Shown one piece after another: positions 54,446 to 63,073 of a DNA stretch of 64,000 nt (position 1 is the first letter of the stretch; each line of letters begins with the position of its first letter). Made by a program: the position numbers and the translations under genes. The stretch lies in contig OZ220486.1 of the NCBI GenBank assembly GCA_965116115.1, forward strand, positions 3,906,001 through 3,970,000, written 5' to 3'. Source of the stretch: JAPOXR01 sp965116115. Lineage in GTDB: Bacteria > Pseudomonadota > Alphaproteobacteria > Rhodobacterales > Rhodobacteraceae. The notes beneath the pieces were generated by a model that had not been told where the DNA came from, did not search any database, and saw only the letters and a program-made list of their open reading frames with translations.

Positions 54446-56702
54446 ACTGCGCGCCAGCATCGCCCCCGAATCGGCTCCGGAAGGCCGCCTCTGGCCGCGA
54501 CGGCACAGCCTGCGCGACAGCGTCCGGGCAGCCCTGACGGCGCCGGCGGCCTGCGCCTCCGTGCTTGCCGTCCTGGCCGCGGCGGGCTTCATTCTGCCGG
54601 CCGCATGGCCGGCCGCGGCCTTCACCGCGGCGCTTTACGCCGGCTGGATGTCACAGCTGCGCTTCCGCCTGCCGATGCGGGCGCCGGCCAGCTGGCCGGG
54701 GCGCGACTACGGCGATCTGAAAGACGGCAGCGATGCCGAATACCGGTCAGCCGCCGGAATTCTCTTCCTCGGCGTTGACCGTGACGGCCATGAACTGTGG
54801 ATCAGCAACTCCGATGCCCGGCGGCACATCTTCACGCTCGGCACCACCGGCTCCGGCAAAACCGAGTTTCTGCTCGGGCTGCTGGTTCAGCCCATGATGT
54901 GGGGATCCGGCTGCATGTTCGTGGACGGCAAGGGGACGCCGGAATTCTACGCCCGGGTGTATTCGCTGGCCAAGCGTTTCGGGCGCGAGGACGATGTGCG
55001 GCTGATCAATTTCACCGGTGTCGCCGCCGCCGGCGGAGCCGATCCGGACGCCCCCGCGGGCAGCGCCGGGGCGCAGTCGAACACGCTGAACCCGTTCGCC
55101 CGAGGCACCGCCGACCAGCTGGCCAACATGGTGGCATCGCTCATGGGCGGCGAATCAGGCGACCAGATGTGGCGCGACCGGGCCGTGCAGCTGATATCCA
55201 CCCTGATCCGGGCGCTCGTCGAAATGCGCGATTCCGGCGAGGTGTTGCTGGATGTGCAGACGCTGCGCGATTACATGCCGCTCGGCGCCGGCGTGCCGGG
55301 CGGCGTCAAGCCGCGGCAGACGGGCGATTCCGGCCATATCGCGGCGCTGGCGAAACGGCTGAACATCCCGCCCTCCGCCGCCGCCGGTCTGGAAGCGGTC
55401 TCCCGCGAGCAGTGGGAAACCGTCCGCCGGGAAACGACGATGACGGCCCTGTATCTGAGGGCCCTGAAAGGCGATTTTTCGCGCTCGACGCTGCTGGCGC
55501 TGCAGGGATTCATGAACACCCTGCCCGGCTTCTCGCTCGCCAAGGCGCTTTCCGGGACTGAGCAGGAGGCCAAGACTCTGGAACAGCACGGCTATCTGAC
55601 CATGCAGCTGACCAAGCCGCTCGGGACTATGGCGGACGATTTCGGCCATATCTTCCGCACGCCGCTGGCCGAAGTCGACATGGAGGACGTCGTCCTGAAC
55701 CGGCGGATCCTCGTCGTTCTCCTGCCGGCTCTGCAGAAGGCTCCCGAGGAGACGAGGAATCTCGGCCGGATCATCGTGGCCATGGCGAAGAGCATGATGG
55801 GCGCCGCCTCGGGATCGCGGGTGGTCGGCAGCCGGCGCGAGATCGTCGAGACCGCTCCGACCCGCTCCTCCTCGCCCTTCCTGGCGGTGTTCGACGAGGC
55901 CGGCTACTACCTGGTGAAGGGCATGGACGTCATGGCGGCGCAGGCCCGCTCTCTCGGATTCTCGATCGTCGTCGGCGCCCAGGATCTGCAGGCGATGCGC
56001 GGCGACACCCCGCAGGCCGCAGACTCCATCATGGCCAACACCTACCTGAACGCGGTCGGCTCCACGGTGGACGCGGACGCGACGCTGAGGTTCATCCAGG
56101 CCAAGACCGGCCGGCAGCGGGTGGCGATGTCGTCGGGCGGCGAACGCCGGGCCGGCCTGATTTCCTCCGCCGAACGGGACAAGGGCGATTACAACTGGGT
56201 GGAAGTCGACCGCACGACCGCCGGTGAGCTGCGCGCGCTGGCGCCGGGCGAGTTCCGCTTCATCTTTCAAGACGGCATACACGACGGCCGCAGCTTCTAT
56301 GTCGGCGACCGGATCGTGCGGGAACTGGCGATATCCTCCTTCCTGCAGGTGCGCGGCCCGACCGACCGCGCGCCTGGCCGCGCGGACGCCGCCGAGGAAG
56401 CCTTCCAGCGCGGCATGCTGGACGCTTCACGCTCCGCCGCCGCCGACCAGCCGAAATGCGGTCCGACGCCGCAGACGGACGCCTGCCTGATCCTGGCTTC
56501 TCAGGCTGTCGAAACGGGACTGGAAGGGGCCGGCCTGTTCGGCGGCGGCCTGGCCGCCCGCTGCGCCGCCGCGATGCTGCACCTTTCGACCCTGCAGGCG
56601 TTCCAGGATGATCCGACCGTGCGGATCCATTCGACGGCCGAAATTGATGCCGACCCGGACGACACGGCAGACTTCATCGGCGGGGAGGGTCTGCCGCCGT
56701 GA
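54438..56702 (+). CDS. Type IVB coupling ATPase DotL/IcmO
   Basis: 754 residues from the ATG at 54438 (others at 54435 and 54429). Two N-terminal membrane helices (about 30-70), Walker A LGTTGSGKTEFL near 133, the FVDGKGTPEFYARVYSLAKR segment and Walker B FLAVFDEAGYYL near 481. Next comes AQARSLGFSIVVGAQDLQAM, typical of DotL/TrbC-type coupling proteins. It recruits substrates to the channel, with the DotM and DotN proteins as partners. Confidence 0.92.
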   Translation: MAELRASIAPESAPEGRLWPRRHSLRDSVRAALTAPAACASVLAVLAAAGFILPAAWPAAAFTAALYAGWMSQLRFRLPMRAPASWPGRDYGDLKDGSDAEYRSAAGILFLGVDRDGHELWISNSDARRHIFTLGTTGSGKTEFLLGLLVQPMMWGSGCMFVDGKGTPEFYARVYSLAKRFGREDDVRLINFTGVAAAGGADPDAPAGSAGAQSNTLNPFARGTADQLANMVASLMGGESGDQMWRDRAVQLISTLIRALVEMRDSGEVLLDVQTLRDYMPLGAGVPGGVKPRQTGDSGHIAALAKRLNIPPSAAAGLEAVSREQWETVRRETTMTALYLRALKGDFSRSTLLALQGFMNTLPGFSLAKALSGTEQEAKTLEQHGYLTMQLTKPLGTMADDFGHIFRTPLAEVDMEDVVLNRRILVVLLPALQKAPEETRNLGRIIVAMAKSMMGAASGSRVVGSRREIVETAPTRSSSPFLAVFDEAGYYLVKGMDVMAAQARSLGFSIVVGAQDLQAMRGDTPQAADSIMANTYLNAVGSTVDADATLRFIQAKTGRQRVAMSSGGERRAGLISSAERDKGDYNWVEVDRTTAGELRALAPGEFRFIFQDGIHDGRSFYVGDRIVRELAISSFLQVRGPTDRAPGRADAAEEAFQRGMLDASRSAAADQPKCGPTPQTDACLILASQAVETGLEGAGLFGGGLAARCAAAMLHLSTLQAFQDDPTVRIHSTAEIDADPDDTADFIGGEGLPP

Positions 56703-56844
56703 TCATCTCCATCCGTTCCCGACAGCGTCGCCCGGACCATCGCCGTCCCCCGGCACGGCCCGCCGTTCCTCGGCGGGACCGGCAGTTCCGACAGGGCGAA
56801 GCCCCGCACCCGGCGGTGAAGAAGAAGCAGGGTTTACGACCATC

Positions 56845-57078
56845 ATGCCCGTATTCACGACCATGAACGGCCTTTCCGACCGCTCCGCGCCGCCGCCGTT
56901 CGTTTCCGGTCGGCTGGAATCCCGGCCTGTTGACCTGCATTCAGCCCTGCCGCAAGCGGCCGGGCACGCGGACCGGCCTTTCGTGAACCCTTCGCCGGAC
57001 AGACCGGCGACCTCGCCGCCCGGCGGCGGCGGCGCGCCTGCTCGAAATCCCTGTTCTTGCCGGACGGCGGCCTCGTGA
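56845..57078 (+). CDS. Possible small protein between dotL and the recombinase
   Basis: 77 residues, proline-rich and without a recognisable domain. It ends in a GTGA overlap with the next gene, the pattern of this operon, but no ribosome site is visible. The whole interval 56703-57074 may instead be non-coding. Confidence 0.3.
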   Translation: MPVFTTMNGLSDRSAPPPFVSGRLESRPVDLHSALPQAAGHADRPFVNPSPDRPATSPPGGGGAPARNPCSCRTAAS

Positions 57079-58358
57079 CCGATACGCGATCACCGCCGCT
57101 GCCGCTTGACGAGATTGTCAAGATCGGCGCGATCGTCCGCAACGCTCTGCTCGCCCGCGCCGGAGTCGCGACGCTCGCCGACAGCCTGACCTGGGCCGAA
57201 CTGACGGAGACTTTCCGCATCCGCGCCGCGCAGCCCGCCGCCCTGCCGCAGCTTGCGCGGGAACGCCGCGCGCTCAGGAACTTCCGGGCGGCCGCTGACG
57301 CCGCCGCCGATTCCCTGACCGAACAGGTACGTTCAGTTTTTTACTGCGAGCCGCTTGTCAGCGCCTCCCTCGTCGCCTTGGCCGCCGCTCGGGAACCGGC
57401 CTTCGACGCCGAGCTCGGCCGGATTCTCGCCCGCGCCGGTTACGCGCCGGCGACCGCATCGCCGGAGAATCTGGATATCTGGCTGACCGAGCCGCTGGCG
57501 CGGCCGGAAACCGCCCGCGCCGGAAAGCACACGCCTCTGCCGGCATCGACGATACGGACCCTGCGCGACCGGTTCCGCGGCGCCCGCGATCCGCTGGACA
57601 TCATATTCGCCGAGACGATCGACGACCAGTCCGATTTGGTGACTTCAGTGCTTATCGAGGCGGCCTGGGCAACCGGTCTGCGCCCCGTCGAATGGCTGTC
57701 GGCGAGCATGTCGGTGGACACGCCGGACGGGCGCATGGATCTCACGGAATTGTATAAGTCGGCGCTGAAGGGATCGCCGGTGCCGCCCGGCATCGACCGC
57801 TTGGGCCGCCTGCGCCATCTGAAGGCCCTGCTGGGGACGCAGGTCGATTCCGGCCCGGCCTGGCTGCGCGTGCGGAACGCGAAGGCGCAGTGGTTCCGTC
57901 AGCACGGCCTTCCCGCCCGGCGCAGCATCGGCCTGCGCGCCTATCCGCAGTCGACCAGGATCGCCGTGTACTGCGCCGCGTTCGCCGCCCGCAGGATCGG
58001 GGCCGGTCAATGGGACAAATGGCGCCGCCGCGTCAACCGCCGCCTGAAGGGCCGCGCCGCCGATCTCTCGCCGGACGGCGTTCCGATCACCCTGTACGCG
58101 TTCCGGCACGACTTCATCGAGCGCGCGAAGGCGGCGCTGCCGCCGGAGGAGGTGGCGGCGCTCGCCGGTCACTGTTCGACGGCGTCCAAGGGTTATTACG
58201 GACGCCCCCGCCTGCGCGGGCGCGCTGCCCGCGCCGCGGCGCCGGCCGAACCCGATCCCGATCTGGTCCGGATCCTGCGCGATCATTTCGAACAGCGCCG
58301 CCGGCCTCGGCCGGAAAGCGGCCCGTACCCTTCCCCGTCGCCCTCGCCCGGCGGCTGA
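57075..58358 (+). CDS. Tyrosine recombinase-like protein in the secretion operon
   Basis: 427 residues from the GTG at 57075; an ATG at 57057 would add six. Catalytic candidates: Arg in ATGLRPVEWLSA (near 210), the His-Arg box in TLYAFRHDFIERAKA (near 345), His in VAALAGHCSTASKGYYGRPR with the nucleophile Tyr just after (near 375). Divergent from phage integrases at the N-terminus. It may integrate, excise or resolve the element that carries the secretion genes. Confidence 0.7.
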   Translation: MTDTRSPPLPLDEIVKIGAIVRNALLARAGVATLADSLTWAELTETFRIRAAQPAALPQLARERRALRNFRAAADAAADSLTEQVRSVFYCEPLVSASLVALAAAREPAFDAELGRILARAGYAPATASPENLDIWLTEPLARPETARAGKHTPLPASTIRTLRDRFRGARDPLDIIFAETIDDQSDLVTSVLIEAAWATGLRPVEWLSASMSVDTPDGRMDLTELYKSALKGSPVPPGIDRLGRLRHLKALLGTQVDSGPAWLRVRNAKAQWFRQHGLPARRSIGLRAYPQSTRIAVYCAAFAARRIGAGQWDKWRRRVNRRLKGRAADLSPDGVPITLYAFRHDFIERAKAALPPEEVAALAGHCSTASKGYYGRPRLRGRAARAAAPAEPDPDLVRILRDHFEQRRRPRPESGPYPSPSPSPGG

Positions 58359-58420
58359 GGGCGCTCACCCGAACGTTTGAAGACATCCTTCGCGGTGATC
58401 TCGAACGATTCCATGGCTAG

Positions 58421-58431
58421 AGGAGAAGAAC
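58421..58431 (+). promoter_or_regulatory. Strong ribosome site before the last operon gene
   Basis: AGAGGAGAAGAAC immediately upstream of the ATG at 58432 fixes that start. Confidence 0.75.
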
Positions 58432-58950
58432 ATGACTCTGATGCGACCGAACTGGAGCGTTCCGGAGGGCTATACCTGGCCCGAGGACTGCCGTTCCCCG
58501 CTATGGGAAGCGAGCCGGCCGCGACCGCACCATCATTCCGTGGAGTTCAACCAGGCTTGCATCGACCTCGGCTTCCGCCCGCATGCCGAGCGCAGCGAGG
58601 ATCTGCTGCACGAACTCTACAGTCTTCGCTGCGGGCACTTCCATGCCGTCTACGGCCAGCTGGAACCGCCGCAGCGTTTCCGCGGCCGCGGCGGCCTTGT
58701 CGGTCCGGTCCTGTCCCTTGAGGACCGGCGCTGCGTCTATGCCGACCTGCGCGGCGGCGACCGGATCACGGGCTACGTCTCGGCCCTGCGAATCGACGAT
58801 GACAGGCTCGGCGGGACGCTGCCGTTCGCCGCCGATCTCGAGGAGTTGGCGCTGATCATCGACTGGGAGCGCGGCCGCCCCGCCGGAGCCGTCGACTACT
58901 GGGATCTGTCCGGCGGCGGCGAGGCTTTCGGCGGCCCGCGCCTGCGCTGA
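58432..58950 (+). CDS. Hypothetical protein at the end of the secretion operon
   Basis: 172 residues, acidic, no membrane segment. Notable segments are LYSLRCGHFHAVYGQLEPPQ and VYADLRGGDRITGYVSALRI. Family not recognised. Convergent with the next gene (one base between stops). Confidence 0.7.
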   Translation: MTLMRPNWSVPEGYTWPEDCRSPLWEASRPRPHHHSVEFNQACIDLGFRPHAERSEDLLHELYSLRCGHFHAVYGQLEPPQRFRGRGGLVGPVLSLEDRRCVYADLRGGDRITGYVSALRIDDDRLGGTLPFAADLEELALIIDWERGRPAGAVDYWDLSGGGEAFGGPRLR

Positions 58951-58951
58951 G

Positions 58952-59638
58952 TCAGCCGCCGCAGCCGTTCAGAATCCGCGTCAGCGCCGCCTTTTCCGCC
59001 GACGTCACGGTCAGCCGGAAGCGCTTTACGGCGGCCAGCCACCGCCGCGCGTAGTGACAGGCGGATGCCGCCGCCGCCGGCTGCCAGTCGGCGATGCCGC
59101 GCCCCGCCCGCGCCGCCGCCGTGCGTTTGAGCATCGGCAGCCATAGCCAGGCATCGCTGTGCGACGGCGCCAGCCAGCGCGCCTCAGATACTCCGTCCAA
59201 CCCGGCGGCCCCGGCAAGGGCGATGGGAACGACCGGCTCTGCGGTCATCCGTTTCGGATCGTCGATCAGGAGGCCGGCGAGCGGCGCGTTCCAGACGCCG
59301 GCGATGATCCGGCAGTTTCCGTCCAGCTCCACCTGTCGGACGGAATGGAGCGCGAGCGCCCAGTCGGGAACGGCGAGACAGGGGTGGTGCGGATTTGCCG
59401 GCGCTGCCTTGCTCGGCTCCTGCCGGATCTCGACATTCCGGACCGCGAGCTCCAGAACGGCGCTGTCAGCCACCCGCGGCCAAGGCGGCCCGCTGTCCGG
59501 ATTGATCCGCGGAGTGACAACGTACAGGAAGATGGCCGTCAGTCCCGGCAGCAGCCAGAGCGCGGTGAGCAGAAGCGCCGCCCGCCCGAGCCATCGCCGC
59601 GCCCGGTCGCCCCGCGGAAAGCGGAGAGCTGAGGTCAC
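58952..59638 (-). CDS. Membrane-anchored protein with DUF1524/HNH-like C-terminal region
   Basis: 228 residues from the GTG overlapping the HEPN gene stop (GTGA). One N-terminal helix (AALLLTALWLLPGLTAIFLY). The C-terminus has the layout of DUF1524-type HNH nucleases: GVWNAPLAGLLIDDPKRM, EPVVPIALAGAAG, AWLWLPM, GIADWQPAAAASACHYARRW and VKRFRLTVTSAEKAALTRIL. The catalytic Asp-His of the DHxVPL motif is replaced (AEPVVPIA), so nuclease activity is unlikely. Resemblance is by pattern only. Confidence 0.6.
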   Translation of the reverse strand: MTSALRFPRGDRARRWLGRAALLLTALWLLPGLTAIFLYVVTPRINPDSGPPWPRVADSAVLELAVRNVEIRQEPSKAAPANPHHPCLAVPDWALALHSVRQVELDGNCRIIAGVWNAPLAGLLIDDPKRMTAEPVVPIALAGAAGLDGVSEARWLAPSHSDAWLWLPMLKRTAAARAGRGIADWQPAAAASACHYARRWLAAVKRFRLTVTSAEKAALTRILNGCGG

Positions 59639-60096
59639 ATATGCTTGTACGCGGTGTGAAGTTTGCACAACACTCTTGATAGATCTTCCACAGCCATATG
59701 CAGTTTGCCGCCACGCGGATATCGCCATTCGATGAAACTGCACTTATGTTTTTCGAGGATCTCTTCGATGGACGGTTCCTGTTCGGTGCCATAGAAAAGA
59801 TCAACGATCTTTTGGGTTTCAGGGCCCAGAGATTTGTAGAGTTTGGCGAGATCATGCGTCGGGGCAAATTTGCCGCATTTTTTCTTCAAGATCGCCTTGA
59901 GCGCGAGTTCCGTCGCGAACGGCAACAAGATCGCCGCTGCTGCGACGCAGCCACATCCTTGGTTACTGAACGCATCCTCGGTGATCCGACCCGCCTTGCG
60001 CGCTTTTGAAACCCGTTCAAGCTCGGAGGTCAGCGTCTGCACGGCATGCTTCAATCCGAGGCTTCGCGCGAATAATTGTTCTTCTTCAGTCATCAT
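59635..60096 (-). CDS. HEPN-like protein
   Basis: 153 residues from an ATG at 60096, preceded by AGGTGA. Core helix TELALKAILKKKCGKFAPTH then DLAKLYKSLGPETQKIV is HEPN-like. It is closely similar to the gene at 19606-19989. Overlaps the membrane-protein gene by four bases and follows the LysM-TcpQ gene by a few. A two-gene toxin-antitoxin or stress module is possible. Confidence 0.7.
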   Translation of the reverse strand: MMTEEEQLFARSLGLKHAVQTLTSELERVSKARKAGRITEDAFSNQGCGCVAAAAILLPFATELALKAILKKKCGKFAPTHDLAKLYKSLGPETQKIVDLFYGTEQEPSIEEILEKHKCSFIEWRYPRGGKLHMAVEDLSRVLCKLHTAYKHM

Positions 60097-60102
60097 GCTC
60101 AC

Positions 60103-61560
60103 CTATCTGTAAGTCAGTTCCAACACCTGATTCTCGAAATACACGATTCCGGGCGCTGTCCCCGTCATGGGAAAGCCGCGCAGAACATCTTCGACCGCGG
60201 CTTCGAAGGAGCCGGTGAAGCTGTAATCGGTGTAGAACCGCCAGAACCAGCGCTTCGAGATGACGGGCTGCCAGCCGGCGGCGAGCGCCCACCCGGCGAT
60301 GACATCATCAAGCCGGTCGCTGGACCGCGCCTTCCAGACGCTGCCCTCAGTCGCCGGCCCGGGATACGGCGGTTCCGGAACTTCCTCAGGGTTCCGGTCG
60401 GCCGGATCCGGGCCGGCGGCAACCAGAGGTTTCAACGCTTCCAGTTCGCCTCCTGCCGCTGCTGGTATTGGGTCGGTCTCCGTTTCCGCCGCCTCACCCT
60501 GCGCTTCCGGCACGCCGGCGACGCGGCTGCCGGGGCATGGCAGAACCAGCTCCCAGCCGGCCTCAATCCTGTCCGGCTCCCGAATGTGGTTGAGTTCAGC
60601 GATCTCGGGCCAGCGGGCGCCATCGCCCAGATGCTTTCCAGCGAGCGCGCTCAGACTTTGGCCGCGCTCCACAACCACGGAACAGGGGCCGGTCGTCTGC
60701 GTGACGGCCGCCGGAGGATGATCTTCGGCAGATCTGCCGTCACCGTTTTCCACCTGCGCCGCGTTCGCCGCATCATCGGACCCGCTCCCGCCGCCGGCAA
60801 CTTCGTTTGCGGCCTGTTGACCGCTGTCCGCGGCCGAGTCTGTATCTGTATCCAACGCTGCCGCGCTTTCCGGCTCATTGACAACGCCGCAGTGTCGGTC
60901 CGCCGGTTTGGCATCGCAGGGCAACTTCCGTTTGTGATCGGCCTCCTTGTCGGCGCCGGAGACATTTTTAAGTTCAGTAATTTCCGGCCCGTTAGCCGGA
61001 CTGGCCGGCTCCGCCGCACCTTGCTGGCCGCGCAGGCCGGAATTCACATTTTCGATTGATTCCGCTGGGAAAGCGGCTTCGGCATCCGCCGCCGGCTGAA
61101 GATCTTGTTCCGCGCCTGTGCCGGTCACTTCCGCAGGCACGAATTCCGGCACGGGTTCAGGCGGGTCGCGCGGATCACGCGGCGGATATCCAGGTTCGCC
61201 GGCTATCCGGCCTTTGTCGCAAGGAATGGCCAGCGTCCAGCCGGAAGCGATCCTGTCGGGATCCCGGATCTGGTTGAGTTCGGCGATCTCGCCCCAGCGG
61301 TTGCGATCGCCCAAATGTTTCTTCGCGAGTCTGCCCAGACTGTCCCCGGGTTCGACGGTGATGTTGCATTGGCTGCCGCCCGGCGGACGCGACGGTAGCG
61401 TTGGCACTGCCGGAGTCTTCTTCGGCGTGTTCGTGATCAACGGAGTTTCCGCTACTGCCCGCGCCGGCTGTTCATCGGGTGCCAGTATAAGCTGATAGGC
61501 GGCATGCGCCGGCAGCGCTGCCGGCAGACAAAGCGCAGCTACTGCCCAGGTTCGTTTCAT
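60103..61560 (-). CDS. Secreted protein with two LysM domains and a TcpQ-like C-terminus
   Basis: 485 residues, signal peptide (AVAALCLPAALPAHA). Two LysM domains with flanking cysteines: CNITVEPGDSLGRLAKKHLG near 65 and CSVVVERGQSLSALAGKHLG near 285, linked by a low-complexity acidic region. Residues about 405-485 match the TcpQ/PilL C-terminal fold (DDVIAGWALAAGWQPVIS and SFEAAVEDVLRGFP). Such proteins anchor secretion or pilus machinery to peptidoglycan, so it may complete the outer part of the secretion apparatus. ATGA overlap with the nuclease gene. Confidence 0.8.
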   Translation of the reverse strand: MKRTWAVAALCLPAALPAHAAYQLILAPDEQPARAVAETPLITNTPKKTPAVPTLPSRPPGGSQCNITVEPGDSLGRLAKKHLGDRNRWGEIAELNQIRDPDRIASGWTLAIPCDKGRIAGEPGYPPRDPRDPPEPVPEFVPAEVTGTGAEQDLQPAADAEAAFPAESIENVNSGLRGQQGAAEPASPANGPEITELKNVSGADKEADHKRKLPCDAKPADRHCGVVNEPESAAALDTDTDSAADSGQQAANEVAGGGSGSDDAANAAQVENGDGRSAEDHPPAAVTQTTGPCSVVVERGQSLSALAGKHLGDGARWPEIAELNHIREPDRIEAGWELVLPCPGSRVAGVPEAQGEAAETETDPIPAAAGGELEALKPLVAAGPDPADRNPEEVPEPPYPGPATEGSVWKARSSDRLDDVIAGWALAAGWQPVISKRWFWRFYTDYSFTGSFEAAVEDVLRGFPMTGTAPGIVYFENQVLELTYR

Positions 61561-62033
61561 CTGTTGCGTCTCCGCCAAACTCTCGGATGCTCGAACTCCG
61601 ATGCCCAGATTCCCGACTTTCTTTCCTGCGCCAACTGCTGAAGCCCAACATATCTCTCGCTGTGGCGCGTTTCCGCGACAGCTGCGCCGTTGAGCACCAT
61701 CCAAGCCGCGAGATCCACCGCCTGGCCATTCAGTTCGATCCGGCAGGCGGCCACGATGCGGTCGTAACCGTCGCGGCTGACCACGTGGCACTGCACGCGG
61801 CGATTGCCCACCGCCCAAGCCAAAGCTTGGCCGGCCTGCAGCCCGCAGGCGACCCGCCTGCCCCGATAGGCGCAGGTTTGGTCAGTTTCCGGAGCGTCGA
61901 TGCCGAACAGCCGGATGCGCTGGCCATTCATATTCAGCGTATCTCCGTCAATGGCGCGCGCCTGTCCCTGCAGCGTCTGGGCACTGGCCGGCAGTGCCAG
62001 CAGTGCCGCAAGCAGCAGCGCTGAAACCCTCAT
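61557..62033 (-). CDS. Secreted thermonuclease (staphylococcal nuclease family)
   Basis: 158 residues from the ATG at 62033 (ATGA overlap). Signal peptide (VSALLLAALLALPASAQ). The nuclease core shows AIDGDTLNMNGQRIRLFGID with APETDQ (Asp and Arg of the active site), and SRDGYDRIVAACRIELNG, where an Arg replaces the usual GR pair. Ends in SGIWASEFEHPRVWRR. TNase proteins are frequent on conjugative elements, where they may help DNA processing or nutrient use. Confidence 0.9.
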   Translation of the reverse strand: MRVSALLLAALLALPASAQTLQGQARAIDGDTLNMNGQRIRLFGIDAPETDQTCAYRGRRVACGLQAGQALAWAVGNRRVQCHVVSRDGYDRIVAACRIELNGQAVDLAAWMVLNGAAVAETRHSERYVGLQQLAQERKSGIWASEFEHPRVWRRRNR

Positions 62034-62770
62034 CTCGGCCGCGATTCCGCCGCCGTGCCGGGACCGGCGATCTCTGATGCCCATCTATCGACTTCCGGTG
62101 CCATTTCTACATAGGCTATATCCTCGGTCTTCGTGTCCGGATCGACTCCATGTTCGACTAGCGCTGCCGCCGCCGGATGCGCTCCGGTGACGGCCGCATA
62201 GAATATCGGAGGGAACTCATCGCAGTCGGGACGCGCTGTATATTCCAGATGCACAGCTAGCAGCCGCAGGATTCGTCTGCTGAGTGCCTCAGCCCAGTGT
62301 TCGGTGGCAGCCCAAATGCGATCTTGGTCGACGACTTTCTCGGGGAACTGATCCTGAACAAAATTCTCGATACTTGAGCCGGTTTCGGCTTCGCCCATTG
62401 CCAGAACGTGGCCGAAGCCCCAGTATAGCCGGTCGGTCACGGACGGGTTGATCCGATCGTCGCCGATCGTTCCAGCCAACCGCGTCTGCCCCCAGCGGAC
62501 CGCCCACAATACCGCCAATGCGCCTTGCACTTCGCTCGCCAAACATTTGGCTTCGGCATCAAGCAGTGCCCGGAACGCTTTGACCGCCTTAAGCATCCGT
62601 GAGACCGCTACCAGATGCATGGGGCGGGAACCGAACTGCGCAGCCGCGCGGATGTGAGACTTCCGGGTGCGGATTGAATCTGCTACCTCGCTCGGATTGA
62701 GCCAACAGACCGCATTCGGCGGTGGCAAACTGGCGAACAGCACCGAGGAGTCCAAGGTATCGTCAGACAT
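62030..62770 (-). CDS. Ankyrin-like protein, first gene of the leftward operon
   Basis: 246 residues. Only the C-terminal part has an ankyrin-like repeat (PIFYAAVTGAHPAAAALVEH then GVDPDTK). The N-terminal helical part (SEVADSIRTRKSHIRAAAQF) was not recognised. Followed by the nuclease gene with a four-base overlap. Confidence 0.7.
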   Translation of the reverse strand: MSDDTLDSSVLFASLPPPNAVCWLNPSEVADSIRTRKSHIRAAAQFGSRPMHLVAVSRMLKAVKAFRALLDAEAKCLASEVQGALAVLWAVRWGQTRLAGTIGDDRINPSVTDRLYWGFGHVLAMGEAETGSSIENFVQDQFPEKVVDQDRIWAATEHWAEALSRRILRLLAVHLEYTARPDCDEFPPIFYAAVTGAHPAAAALVEHGVDPDTKTEDIAYVEMAPEVDRWASEIAGPGTAAESRPR

Positions 62771-62869
62771 AGTGATGATTATGCCTGTCCGTGCGGTGTT
62801 TGCAACCAGAGGAAGCGCATTGTGACACCTCCCTGTTGACCTCCCGCGGAATTGAGACTTTAATTTGGT

Positions 62870-62918
62870 TCAATTTGCGAATCGTTGGCATCCGCACCGT
62901 AATGTACCAATATACAAG
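62870..62918 (+). repeat. Second copy of the Xre-RES promoter block
   Basis: 49 bases aligned without gaps to 22402-22450, most positions identical, with TTGCGA and CGTAAT at the same spacing as the -35/-10 there. No recognisable antitoxin follows; the next element is IS110 copy D. Probably the stump of another toxin-antitoxin locus cut by the IS. Region 62771-63071 holds nothing else I can name. Confidence 0.6.
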
Positions 62919-63073
62919 GAGATAGAGATCATAAATCACAAGCGGTTTTGCCAGATACTCCGACAATTATTCAGCAATTGTAGAAGCTGCGAAACAAGAT
63001 CCCATCCGTCAGTCGCGGTATCATTACATTCAGTAGTACAACCGAATAAATCGCTATGAGCGCAAGGATCAAG

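Noticed and set aside
56699..56868. GTG-started frame overlapping the DotL stop
   Set aside because: About 56 arginine- and proline-rich codons with no domain; the overlap alone is not enough in this GC-rich context.
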